From Stemphylium vesicarium (lineage: Eukaryota > Ascomycota > Dothideomycetes > Pleosporales > Pleosporaceae), in assembly GCA_004380135.1 (NCBI GenBank), contig QXCR01000080.1, positions 62,001 to 126,000 on the forward strand: 64,000 nucleotides of DNA, in the 5' to 3' direction. A program made the translations under genes and the position numbers. This document shows positions 1 to 11,421 of this stretch, in pieces. How positions within the stretch are numbered: position 1 is the first letter of the stretch; each line of letters starts with the position of its first letter. The notes under the pieces are model-generated. The model was not told the origin of the DNA, made no database searches, and saw only the letters and a program-made list of their open reading frames with translations.

Positions 1-2007
1 TTAACATCAACGCTGCTGGAGATGGTTTTTTCACATTTGATGCTCCGGAGGCTTTGACTGAGGTAAGTCGTCGAACACAGCCCACAGGGCTATACTGACA
101 CCACTAGGCCGATTGGAGGTAACACATTGCGCAATCCGTTTTCGCAATCGGTGGACGCTAACGAGAGACAATCCGGTAGGACTGCGAAAGGCTGAAGCGT
201 CGTCCTTGTCAGCCTACTCAGGCAGTGCGGGGCGCCTGCAGGATGGATCGGTCACCCCGCTTACTTAGCAAGATAGAGTCAAATACATATTGGTGGGCAC
301 GTAGTAGCTAATCTACGCGCAATACTATCTTGTTTTCTGCAGTATATCTTCTCCAATGTCTCTTGAACGTCAGCACGACGGCCGGGAAATGTACGATTTC
401 TGCGCACTCGCTCTATCAGCGTCACAGACACGTGGTCGCACTCTCGATTGCGATGAGTTATTCTCGAAGCGCAGCGAGAGCCACTCGCTTGAGCTGACTC
501 GCTTTACTCACGATGCATCCCATACTCCATCAACCCACAGATTTACTAGCTCTTCGCAATTGTCGGCTTACTTTGAGGATGACAAAAGCAATATGAGCGA
601 ACAAAGAGGCAGTCTAGATATATAGTGAGCGAGTTCAGCTTATTCTGTTTCTAGGCTGATCGGAGTTCCAGTACGATTCACCAGAAAGACACATGGGCTC
701 CCCTCAGCATCAGCTGTGGCATGGTATCTATTATCATGGACCATTACTGCCTCAGCCCTGGCTTCCTCCATATCCTGGCTTGTTTTCGAGATCGCTTTCT
801 ACCGACCGAAGAGGGATTTTCAGGCGCTTCGCAATCACTATACACAGGTAACCGTTCTGGTATGTTGTCGCTACATAGATATCCCATTTCGATCCAGAAC
901 AAAAGTTTGTAACAATCATTAGAGTTCGGTTGGATTTACAAATACTCGGAGAGGAAGGATGTGAGCTCCGGAAATCCGTGGCGAATCCGGCACACAGGAA
1001 TCTATCACCTTGCCGAGCGAAACGGAGCAAGATCGGTACTGTTCATCATACACCCAAATCCGTCCGCGCACTTCAAGAACTACCTCCAGCAAACATTGCT
1101 ACAGCCATCTAATAGATCCATAGTACTTTCAAACCCCATGCTGATCCACTCGATGCTGATATCTACACATCTCATCTCTTGGCGGGATTATCTCGACTAC
1201 CACGAGACTCAGCTTTTGCAATTGGTGAACGCCCTCATCTGCGGTAGTAGCCTTTTGAGTCATCTACTGACCAATTTGAAGGACATGAAGCCAGCTTGTA
1301 CATCGGTCACGCAATCTCTCGTTACGTTCGACACTCTCAAGGCAGTTCGTGCTGTTGAGAGGAACATCCTACCACTCGAACCAATCCTCGCGTCGTTCGA
1401 AAAGATAATGGATGATCTCGAAGAAGCCAACAAGGTGTTTTCTGAAGCAATTGGAGCGGGCGATGACACCTTTGCGGTCATTAAAGCGGCAATCACCCAG
1501 TTCCGCAGGGATGCCACTTCATACCGAGAACAGGTTCTCTACATGCACAAACGAGCCCAGTCCGTTGCTCAGTCAGTGCTGGACGTTTTGAACCTGGATT
1601 TCCAGCAGCTGGCTCAAAGTCAGAACAAAAATACTTTTTTCATGGCACGATCTGCACGGGAGGATTCTTTCGCCATCAGAGCAATTACACTGGTCACTTC
1701 ATTATATCTCCCATTCTCGTTCGTTGCAGTAAGTATTACACCATCCCTTTGAGATTTGAACACGGCTAAGGACCTATAGACCATGTTTGGCATGAATCTT
1801 GTCGAATTTGACTCCGAGTCTCGCAATCTTGTTCTTTCAAACCAGTTCTGGCTTTATTTTGTAATCTCGGTCCCTCTGACTGCCCTGACACTGGCGTGTT
1901 GGAAGTGGAGAATGCAGATGTATTCCAAAGGCCACATGGACGAGGAGAAGAAGCCAAAGAAGAATAAGAAAAGACCGAAGAGCGACTCGGACTTCGAGAT
2001 GGCTTAG
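1..2007 (+). CDS. CorA-like Mg2+ transporter family protein, 5' end cut off
   Basis: Membrane protein of the fungal CorA-like group; true CorA proteins are Mg2+ channels, but transport by this branch is inferred. The window starts inside the gene. Supported exons: 3-62, possibly an 11-nt exon 108-118, 343-624, 672-847, 923-1728 and 1780-2007; all junctions from 343 on keep one frame. The last intron (1729-1779) joins SFVA to TMFGMN, giving the Gly-Met-Asn signature that follows the first pore helix in CorA. A second hydrophobic helix (QFWLYFVISVPLTALTLACW) and a Lys-rich cytoplasmic tail follow. The central part (about 1200-1650) is helical and polar, as expected for the CorA stalk. Upstream motifs such as EFGWIYKYSERK and NPWRIRHTGIYH match the soluble domain of the fungal group as I recall it. 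The 5' exon structure is the least certain part. Confidence 0.8.
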
Positions 2008-2206
2008 TGGTTTTACAAAGAGTCAGGCAAACATTCGACGTAGGCATCAGGCGTTGTTTGCTGAATAGAATAAGACAAGGTCCAAAATGAATACCATCCT
2101 TGTGATTTAGTTGCAGGGTGTGCCGTTTGAACTCAGATCATTGAGCCCCACACCAGTCTGCGTCTCATCCGCCCAAACCTCGCCTGAGCTCGAAGTTTTC
2201 GGACGA

Positions 2207-4570
2207 TCAGGACGAGCGTCTTCCAATTGTCGTTGCCAGTTTCCACTCGGATCTTGGCGACTCGAGTTTCTCCGGGTAGCCACACGCATGCCAAGGCACT
2301 GTGCCTAATCGGAAGCAGTATATCACTGGCTTGGTGATCTTGTGTGACACTGTCTTGAGAGTATAGCCGAGCATGAACCGTGTATTGATATCGAGCTGCT
2401 CGAACACAGTCTCTAGGTCCTCTTTGCCAGTGCTGGGAACAAGCCAGAAACAAAGAAACCACGCGAGAAGATTAGCGCCTGCGAACAGCAAGAGGACGCC
2501 AAACTGGTCAAGCTCTTTCAGCAGCCAGGGGGTTATAACAGCAAGAATTCCAGCTCCTGTAAAATTCCAACACACGGCAAGGCTCATGCCGAGTTCTCGA
2601 TTGACGAGGGGAAATACTTCTGCTGAGACGACGAAAGCGGCTGGGCCCTCTCCGATAGAGTAAGCGATCATGAAAAAGACCAAGAAAACGTAGTGTCCAG
2701 CGATAGCCCCAATGGCTGGCTGATTTGAGCCGTCCTCTGGAATCTTCAGAAATAATGCAGCGACCAACAAGGAAAGGGCCATGGCTGGGAATGACCGGTT
2801 GAGGACTTTTCTCCGTCCATCGGTTATATCGATGACAAATAGGGCAGGAATCGTAGCAACAAAGTTTAGGAGCATCAAACCAAGGGAGGCTCCCAGCAAT
2901 TGCGTATTCTGGCTTGGGCTTGGGTGGTGGCCGTCTGCGAAGAAGGAATATCGGAAAAAGTTATCGGCCATGAACGCTATCAGGTTGATACCGCATAGCT
3001 GCTGCGAGACCATGACAGCTGCAGCTGCCCGATGCGCTCTATTCGTGTATCCAGAGCGAAAGAGCATTAGCTTGACTCTGTCCCACCAGCTGACGTGTGC
3101 GATAACATCAGTGAAAGGGCTGCTAGAGTTTGCTCTATTGGCCGCATTCGATGTATAAGGCTGGCGATCTAGTGCGGCCCTCAGTCGGCGCTGCTCATCG
3201 ATCAGGCGTGTGTGTCTCAAGAACAGTTCTCCAGCGGCAAGTATCGGGACAGCTTCACCTCGAAGATCTATAAGGGATTTGTAGGCCTCTCGAATGAACT
3301 TTCTCCTGTGATCGTCATTTCTCTGAGGACCTTTGATAGCACCGCTTTCCTTCAACAGCCATCTAGGGGATTCTGTGTAGAGATTAGCCTTGCACAAGGA
3401 AAGGATTGCGAACCTGTGAGCCAATTACCAGGTGAGAAGAGGATCAATGATAGTAGTATCAATGCGGGTATGAATGCGGAGATGAACATATATCGCCAAC
3501 TCGAATGAACATCGAGACGATATACACTTATGTTCGCAACTGATCCAGCGGCCAGACCAAACGCCACGAAAAGTTGCCAAAAAACAAGCAAGAAACCTCT
3601 CACATCTTTGGGCGAGGTCTCAGAGAGCAGGATAGGAACTATTGAGGCCTTGCCTGCCATACCGGCACCTAACAAGACCCTGAACCCGAGAAGATGCTCC
3701 CACTTGTTCACTGAAGCAGACCCTATGACCGATATGAGGCTGAACATGCCCGCAGCACATATTGCTCCTCGACGCCCAAAGTGAAGAATTCTAGTAATCG
3801 GATCGGTAATGATCAGACCTAGTATTGCACCAGCAAAGAACGGAACTCCGTATGTAAGTCCTAGCAGCCAGGTGTTGTGGTCGAAGTCGACATCGGGTTC
3901 GCTAGTTGCCCGTCTCGTGACGTTGGAGGAGGGAACCGTGGTGGTGAATTTACCCAAGTCGTTCATTACTTCGATGGCCGCTCCTTTTAAATGTCAGTTG
4001 AGATTAAATCCCGTTTCTTTTGCGACTTCTTACCCGCCATGGCAGCTTGATCCCAGCCCCTAGAGAAACGTCAGCCTCGAGTCGTATGGTGTGAACATTG
4101 GCACTTACTGAGTCATTGCTGCAAAGATGCAGGAAACGATCAAAAGCCGATGCAGCCTTGAGAGCCCTTTCAGTGTTTCCCACCTGCTCTGTGGCAAAAA
4201 GGCCTTGTACAGAATATCGCTTTCAAGCCTCGTGTATTTCTGTTCTCCGATCTGTAGCTCGATGGGATGGTGCGGTTCATCGGGTATTCCTAAACGCAAC
4301 CGTTGAATGGCCTCGAATTCAGCTTTGATGTCGAGTCGCGACCGCAGCGCAAGAACACCGCGGACGAACATATCTTGCTCCGCCGGTAGCTCGTAATCCT
4401 TGTGGAACTTCATGGCATCTCTTTCAGTGACATTGTTCAGTGGATTGTCCGCCTCGACGCTATGTCATATTATTAGAGGGCTCTAACGCATCGTAAAGGA
4501 TGACGTACCTAGGATTATCTTCGATCAAAATCTCGTGTACACGAGCCACCTGCGAAGGTGCCGTAGCCAT
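2207..4570 (-). CDS. MFS sugar/polyol-type transporter with N-terminal extension
   Basis: Major facilitator of the sugar-porter type, a proton symporter or facilitator in the plasma membrane; the substrate cannot be read from sequence. Five exons, all in phase: 4509-4570, 4109-4459, 4034-4059 (only 26 nt), 3429-3983 and 2207-3372. Splicing restores the sugar-porter motif PESPRWLL across intron 3373-3428. Also visible are QGWDQAAMAG in TM1, GRR after TM2 (loop motif), GFRVLLGAGMAGKASIVPILLSE-type TM4 and the TM7 motif QQLCGINLIAFMADNFF. About 719 residues, against about 530 for usual sugar porters. The excess is a soluble stretch of roughly 120 residues before TM1 and a tail of about 60 residues after TM12. 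The tail end may be over-long if a terminal intron was missed. The ATG at 4570 is the only one that joins exon 2 in frame. Confidence 0.85.
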
Positions 4571-6607
4571 CGTTTGCGGGGAATCAAAGAGCGAAGTTGA
4601 GCGTACCGCAAGGTTCAACGATCGGTTTTAAAGCAAGTGTAACATAAAACCAGGCCGTGGGGCGATTTTCCTACAGATGAATGGCACACCAGAAACGAGA
4701 GAAATTGTGATAGGCGCTTTAAAAGGTGACATAGATTGCGGCTGAGAACACGTCACGTATGCGGGAAGTCTGCGAGAAAGCCTACCAGAGCCTTCTGGTT
4801 GCCTTCTGGCAGCAAAAAGGCAATGAGGCGTCGGGAGTCGCACGGGCTGCAATATACGATACACATTTACCTTTGACGCGACCTTCCTTCTTGGGTGGTT
4901 CGCTTCCTCGTGCGTCAGCCTCTGACGATCAGAAGTGTTGTCCTCTACTGGGGCGAAAAGACCTCAGTGATGCTGCCAGCTATTCGGTGGATGAAAGTGA
5001 GGGTGGCTGACCTAGGCTGGCTGTTGTGAAACCTGGGGACGCGTGGTGTTGACGTTCATAGCCTAGAGAAATGGTCCTCATCTGCTCACCGGCCAGCGCA
5101 ACCACTATTGTGGGGCTGCCCAGGACGCCACAGCAATGGGCGTCGCTCTAGGCGCCCCTCGTTTAAATGCTCATCCTAAGTCTAGTCCTCCATCAGGCGG
5201 CCAACGCCTCATATCTAGTTTATCTTAATAATATACTGCAGCTAGGGGTAATGCACCTTTGGGGTCGTGATGTGCTTGGATTTTCCTCATGGATTGTGTA
5301 TTTCCTGAATATGTGAAATGCCACTGCACCATACCTATTAGCCACGACCCCACCTCAAGAAAGATGGCCAAATACTCTGTTCGTAAATCTGGTACGGTTC
5401 AACCTCACGGACCTGCCCAGAATTGACACTTTGCTTTGTAACAAACCTAGAACGAAGCGATGCTCATCCTTCCATACTGTAGTTCACAAGGCTGAAGACC
5501 ATCAGATTGCCGCGCAATTGCTTGAAGCAGGTGCCATCGTACACCAGATGCGCAGGATATCCGACGATAGGTAAATTGATTAGGAGTCGCTATGTCAGCT
5601 ATGACTGATGGAGATCTGGGAGGTCCGCTCATGATGTGCGTGTACGAAGTAGCGAAGCCGCGAGGGGTTGGCGATGGAGCTGCGCAAAGGCCTGCTGAAA
5701 ACCACGTTTGGGACGCATCGCGTTGCATGGAGAGCAAAGCTAAGAGCCGTAATATCGTGAAGTTGAGCCCAGGGCGAAGATCGCGTCTGTCAGTAGGAAT
5801 GGGTTAGTAGATTGCAGCGTGTAGGTGCGACGGTCTATGAAGGCTTGGCAATACGTCATGTCTGTTTCGAAGCCATGACTACCGAACACAATGCTGCCAT
5901 TTTGATGTTCATCCGGGCGTGCTCTCCTCGCCGTCGGCGATGAAGGAGATGGTCGTCGGATAGTACAAGAGCGCCTAGAAAATCTTGACATAACGTGCAA
6001 GCAATCAGAAAGCACGAGGTAGCAGAAATGGCGGTTGAGACAAAACTGGCGAATCCATTCTGTATACTCATTTCATTTCCTAACCAAACTATTCAATTCC
6101 CGACTGGCCCTATCTGATTCAGCCCTCCAATAGCTCGGCTACAGTAGAAAGATAATCATACGTGCCAAGTGCCGGGGGAGAAAAAGAAGGTATACTGTCC
6201 AGCCCATCCGAAACCTTCCCAGCGGACAGGTAACCAAACTATAAAATATCCTCAAGACATTATCGACTTATCTAAAGTAACTCTGCCTCGCCTGCCCCAC
6301 CCCGCTACGTGTAATTGTTGCGAGACGGTTGATGCGAGGCTTATGGGGGGTATAAACATCGAAAGCAAAGAGGCAGAAGCAATTGCTGGTCCCGACCGCA
6401 ACCCGCCAATCCACCCATGGAGACATGAACAGATTGTAAAGGCGGTGTGATGGGATCAGACAAACCGCGAAGAATTGAAGCTAAGCGAACAAAATATATA
6501 GTTACAGATCATGAGAAAAGTAACCTCAAGTCGAAGAAACAAAGGAAATCAATAGAGCCCGCTGGAACGTTCCTCATAAAAGCACCTGTCTGAGATCAAT
6601 CGAGATC
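4571..6607. other. intergenic, no supported gene
   Basis: Two kilobases between the divergent promoter of the MFS gene and the 3' end of the SH3 gene. Only short frames occur. One on the minus strand begins at 6071 with a hydrophobic, signal-like N-terminus but cannot be extended by convincing splice sites. Another at 6169-6450 (+) lacks an ATG. I see no repeats or RNA gene. Confidence 0.5.
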
Positions 6608-8692
6608 TTACATAGCCATACCAGGAACCGGCTTCCTGTGAGGTACAGGAAGAGGGCCGGTAGGGGCTGGGGCATTCGGGTTCATGGGACTAGGACCAGG
6701 AGCTGGACCACGTCGAGGGTTGCCGGCCTGACTCGCGGAGTTGGACCGCGGACGGCCGCCCATCTGAGGTGGAGGGGCCATCTGAGGTCCCCCACCGTAA
6801 GGGCCGGGTGACATAGAGCGGGGCGGGCCGGCGTACGGCGCATTGCTGTTCGAGCGGCCGCGGGGAGGCCCGTATTGAGGAGCGTTACTGTTGGCTCGCA
6901 TACGAGGGGGACCTTGAGGCTGCTGAGAAGACATCTGACGAGGCGACATTTGGCGGGGACCGGGGCTCATGGGACGAGGGCCTTGAGAATTCATACTACT
7001 GGCAGGCGACATAGGACGCGGCTGAGGGCCACCACCTGGACCCATGGGAGGGCGAACAGGAGGGCCACGCATGTTGCCTGGTGGCGGGCCTTGACGAGGC
7101 TTGACAGGGTGCTTAGAGAGGCAGGTACGAGGTACGACACCTTGCTGAGAACGGTCCATACGGATACATAGAGCCTGGTAATAGTTAGCAGTAGTTCAAG
7201 TAAAGCGGAAGGCGATACTCACCCATCCGTCGTCATATTCGTGAAGCATGCGGACAAGTTGACCAGCGTGAAGGTCGAGCTCATCTTGCATGGAAGGCTT
7301 GAAATCGAGTTGGACACGGTGAACGTTATTGGGACCAGGGCCGGGTGCTGGGCCAGGAGCCGGACTCTGAGAACGATTACCAGCGGCTGCACCAACGACT
7401 GGGAGGGGACCAGCAGGCGCAGGACCAGGAGAGGCAGGGATATCTTCAGTCCATGCGGGGCTGGCTGGGACGTTTCCGGCATTAGCGTTGACCGTTGGTG
7501 GAGCGGGAAGCTCAGAAGTAGGAGCTTCAGAGGTTTGCGGGGGAACAGTAGAGACGGCTGTAGCGATAGCAGCTGGGTTGACGTCAGCGGCAACGATAGC
7601 TGGAGCTGGGCTGGCAAAGTCGGCGCTGGGCTTCGAAGAGTGCATGGCGGAGGTCATCGGGGAGGCATTGGGAGGCGAGTCGGGGATGGCGGCCTGCTTA
7701 GTATCGACAGCAGCATTGTTTCCGAAGGGGTTGGCAGGTGCGGAACCAGATGGCGTCTCAGGGTCGCTGAAAGGATTGGCAGCAGAGGCATTGGCCGCGC
7801 CACGGCGCTCCCAGGCACTCGTTGGGCGCTCAGCAGATGCCGAAGGCGATAGGTTTTGGTTCTGCGACTGAGAGGCGGCAGCACCGACAGCACCGGCCGC
7901 AGCGCCAGCCGCGGCGACATTGAGCAAGTTCCCTCCGCTCTTGCGCTGCTCATTGAAGGTGGGGTCAAATTGAGTGACGGGACGAAGGCTGAGACGAGGG
8001 GCGGTGGCTGTGGAACGAATGCTAGCAGCTGGGGCGGCGGCAGCCATGACCTGAGGCGGAGGAGGTGCTGGCGCGTTGTACATCTCAGTCTTCTCGTTCT
8101 CTTGGGCGGCAGCGGCGGCCATCTGCTTCTTCTTGCGGCGGTACATGAGGAGAATTCCAGTAAGGATAGCACATACGACGACCAGGACGCCGAGAGCGAG
8201 ACCGGCTTTCGCGCCGCTGGACATGCCGTCTTCCTCGGCAGCGGCAGCAGCCGTGGACGAGGGAGAGGAAGAGGCCGATGCAGAAATGGCGGCAGTGGCG
8301 GAAGCGAGGCCAGCAAAAGAAGAGGCAGGGCTTGGGCTGGGAGCCTTGGTCGCTACCATGAGGGTAGAAGCTGGCTTGGCAGAGACTTTGGCCTTCTCCG
8401 TCTCCGTCTCCTTAGGCTCATCATCATCATCATCGTCGTCATTCGAGCCCTGAGTAGGTGAAGGCCTCCTCGCGGTGGTGGGCTTGGCAGTCTCCTCGGG
8501 CTCATCGTCCTCCTGGGTAGTGGTGCTCTCACGAGCGCGGGTAGCAGGCGGAGGGAGCAAGATTGCTTTGCGAGTCGTCTCCGGCTCATTGGCTTCCTCA
8601 GTGGCCATGACAATGGCTGTAACGACTTCTACATTCTCGTTCCTTTGGGGGTTTCGTCGCATGAGATGCGATCGCCCATGCTGGTGCGCCAT
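6608..8692 (-). CDS. single-pass membrane protein with cytoplasmic SH3 domain (Fus1-like architecture)
   Basis: Likely a plasma-membrane scaffold whose SH3 domain binds proline-rich partners, as yeast Fus1 does; the equivalence is architectural only. Two exons: 7223-8692 and 6608-7174. The intron 7175-7222 falls inside the SH3 domain and joins HEYDDGW to ALCIRMDRSQQGVVPRTCL, a canonical SH3 core (ALYDF-like start HRVQLDFKP, the conserved Trp, and the GVVP motif). Order (678 aa): acidic Ser/Thr/Asp-rich extracellular region with an Asp run, one transmembrane helix near 163-184 followed by RRKKK (inside-positive), a long Ala/Pro-rich cytoplasmic linker, SH3 at about 455-515, and a Pro/Gly/Met-rich tail. 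The start at 8692 is the first ATG in frame; upstream codons in this frame begin with TTG only. Confidence 0.8.
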
Positions 8693-10277
8693 GTCGTGCA
8701 GGTAATACCAATGTCGGCGTTCGTGTTGGTGTACTTTGGTTCGGACTCCAAAGTCCAACTCACTGTGACCAGCTCTTGCGTACGATTGATGGTATGGTGC
8801 GCTAATGGGTACTCTGGGCAGGTAGAGAGTGTCGGTCGTTTACGATGTGGTTTGGTGTAAGGAATGTGGTATCGCGCACGGCGTCGGAGTGTTATTTATT
8901 GTGGGTGAACTAGGCACTATACAGAAAAGAGTGTAAGTATGGGTAAAGAGTGACAAGCGGCAGGCTGCGCTCAGTGAAGGAAGGACAAGACGACGACCTG
9001 GCCGCAGGAGTACGTGATGTCGTGAAGGGAATTAGAGAGGCGGCGCGAGAGTGAGGAAGTGAGCGACCGACATCTACGGGCGAAGGATGCAGGGCGCGGC
9101 AGAGTAACAGGGTAAGTCACGGCACACGGCCAACCAAGCTCGAAACGCCCGCGTGCCTGGCAGGGCCAAACCATCGCGGCTGAACCGTGCGGGCGAGCAT
9201 CTTGCCCACACAGGCATTAGCCCGTGCTTAGATCCAGGTACCAGCCGCGGCTGATTGGACACCTCATCTAATTTCCTGGGGCGTTTGACGCTCGTGCTAT
9301 TTTCTGCCTGAGCCTTGCGTTGGTTCGCAAATGGCGACGCAGTACCCCTTATCGAGGGTTTGACTATCGGTGCGTTTGAGAACGCGACATGATTTGAAGT
9401 GGAAGGTTTGGACGATCATTGTATTGTGGTCACCATTCGGGGTGGCTGTTGCGCGCTGCCGTATTCCCGTCTTGCAACACGCATTCCGATGGCATGCCCG
9501 GCCAAAGACAGGGAGGGTGAAGGGAGTGCCGTGTTATAAGTACCCCAAGGAATAGTCTGCCCGCACGGTAATTGCGTGCAGATAGCAGATGCAGGCTTGG
9601 CTGCCATTTGCATTAAGGCTGCTTTCTTCCGCCGATGCCCGTCGCGTCGCAATTTCGCGCGTCATCAAGCGGGATGACAACACGGCAGAGCCACACCGGA
9701 TGACGGCAGAAGGCTGTATGCATGCGATAGTGGCTGTAGTCGCGTGCTTTGCTCTGCTCTGCTCTGCTCTCGCATCCGTACCAGGTAGTTGTCTGCGAGA
9801 CGAATCTCCAAAGTAGCACGCGGGGAGGCAGAAGCAAAAGCAATAGCAACGATTAGCGGCCGCTCGGGCAATTCTGGAAAACTACTCTCGCAAGAAGCAC
9901 ACTATGGAAATCTTAGAGGCACACTTGAACCACAGCCGACTTCTTGCCTGCACCAGAGCACTGCATCCACGGCACCTTCCACATTGGTTACTTCGCCTGG
10001 ATCCCGCCACCGCAGCATGTACGGGTTCAGCGGCATCGTGAGATGGAACATGGTTCCATCTTTGTATTAGTGTCTCCCCACCCTTGTCTCCTCAGAAGCA
10101 TTTCCGGCTGAAAGAGTAAGCACGCTAGGAGAAACAGTTGATGTTTAGAGCCAAAGCGGCCCACCAAGTAGTGTACCAACAATCGCTCTTTCGTTATTTG
10201 GTGCGCTCTCAATTAGCGACATTCTAGGGGTATATAAGTGTTATAAGTAGAGATTAGTCATCAACAAAACAATCCAA
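8693..10277. other. intergenic between SH3 gene promoter and tRNA gene
   Basis: About 1.6 kb with no frame that looks coding. It holds the SH3-gene promoter side and a tiny pentanucleotide repeat, four GCTCT copies at 9751-9770. Nothing else recognised. Confidence 0.5.
10231..10238 (+). promoter_or_regulatory. TATA-like element upstream of tRNA-Thr
   Basis: TATATAAG lies 40-47 bp upstream of the mature tRNA 5' end, a spacing at which upstream TATA boxes can help TFIIIB placement. Function is inferred. Confidence 0.4.
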
Positions 10278-10349
10278 GCCTTCCTAGCTCAGTGGTAGAG
10301 CGCGTCACTAGTAATGACGAGGTCGTCAGTTCAATTCTGGCGGAAGGCA
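10278..10349 (+). tRNA. tRNA-Thr (anticodon AGT), intronless
   Basis: Full cloverleaf in 72 nt. Acceptor stem GCCTTCC/GGAAGGC pairs over all 7 bp with discriminator A. D arm GCTC-AGTGGTA-GAGC. Anticodon stem CGTCA/TGACG with loop CTAGTAA, so anticodon AGT (read as IGU, threonine ACN codons). Variable region of 5 nt. T stem GTCAG/CTGGC with loop TTCAATT. The A box (within TAGCTCAGTGG) and B box (around the GTTCAATTC-like T arm) are the internal Pol III promoter. Confidence 0.96.
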
Positions 10350-10352
10350 ATC

Positions 10353-10357
10353 TTTTT
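10353..10357 (+). terminator. RNA polymerase III terminator
   Basis: Run of five T residues starting four bases after the tRNA discriminator base, the normal Pol III stop signal. Confidence 0.8.
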
Positions 10358-11421
10358 GCTTAGATCCGCCAATAACTTTGGCGCCATCAATGACTGTCGA
10401 TGTGGTCGACATCAACAAGACAGCCTTTTTTGCTCAAATGCCCATATTTTTGACTTCGAGCGATTTTGCAAGGAGCGATTATGGAAATACAACACTTAAG
10501 ATGCACCCTGTTGAACAACATCCGGTTTGCGTATGGGTTCTCAAGTGTCTTCTATAGAGACATTTTGCCCAGTCCATTAGAACCCGTGCAACATGATAGT
10601 TAGCTTCGCATCAACTTCAGTATTGCTCCGCATATATTCCTAGTCATTTTATGTCGCGCAAGCTCGCGTATGGTTGACAATCAGACTGTATGACCGTGTA
10701 TTAACGCTCTTATCCGATCGGCTCTTCTTTCAACACCGAGTTGGACCGGAAGATGCAACGATGTGAAGGCCGGACCCACCGTCTCCAAGATCGGTACTTT
10801 GCTGATGAGTTCAAACGTTTCAGTGTGTACAGCGGGCGTGTAACCTGCATCCTGTGTTGCGAGATGAGTGCCAACTCGCAGTGGAGCATTCAGCAAGCGC
10901 GCGGGGTTGCAACAGAGGCCACCAGCCACAGCAGACCCATAAAGGAATTTTGCGCAGAGTTGGAGTGGCGGTGAACCCGTGGGTCGTGGACACGGAAAAA
11001 CATCGTCGCAGAAGGGCGTTTGGTGGATCATCAGAGCGGTGTGTATACGAGTGGTCGATACCCCTCCGGTGGGTCTGAATGACTGACTGCTTGAAGCTGG
11101 CCGATAGGTGGTGGCGAGGCCTCAGAGTTGGGAGCTTGGGCGCTGCAGAGGTGGATCTGACGCACTACTAGCGTCTAGTCACCAATCCACAACTTCTCTG
11201 CATCCCATCGCCTTGACATCCCAGACATGCCCGAAGCAGCCATCACCCGTAGTCGCAAGCTATAAAAGCAACAAAAAAAGGCTTCGCCAGGTTCGCCATC
11301 TCCGATACGTAGGACCATCGCTACAAGCCGCGCAGCTACATCGCGCAAGCGCCTAGAGCCTCCGCCATTTCGAGTTTTACCCGGGAAAGGTGTCGTCCAG
11401 TCAGTTGCGCCTTCGCAATTG
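10358..11421. other. intergenic upstream of the Zn2Cys6 regulator
   Basis: About 1 kb. A 116-codon frame on the minus strand (10681-11031) has no recognisable family. The 3' half is presumably the promoter and 5' leader of the regulator. Confidence 0.4.

Noticed and set aside
5447..6071. Minus-strand frames, one with a signal-like N-terminus (MSIQNGFASFVS...)
   Set aside because: No convincing splice donors and acceptors join the pieces and no family is recognised.
6169..6450. Plus-strand 93-codon frame
   Set aside because: Begins with GTG, no ATG in good context and no recognisable domain.
7241..8461. Long plus-strand frames opposite the SH3 gene
   Set aside because: GC-rich antisense shadows of the Ala/Pro/Ser-rich coding sequence, with no family resemblance.
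9751..9770. GCTCT pentanucleotide repeat
   Set aside because: Only four copies; common background microsatellite.
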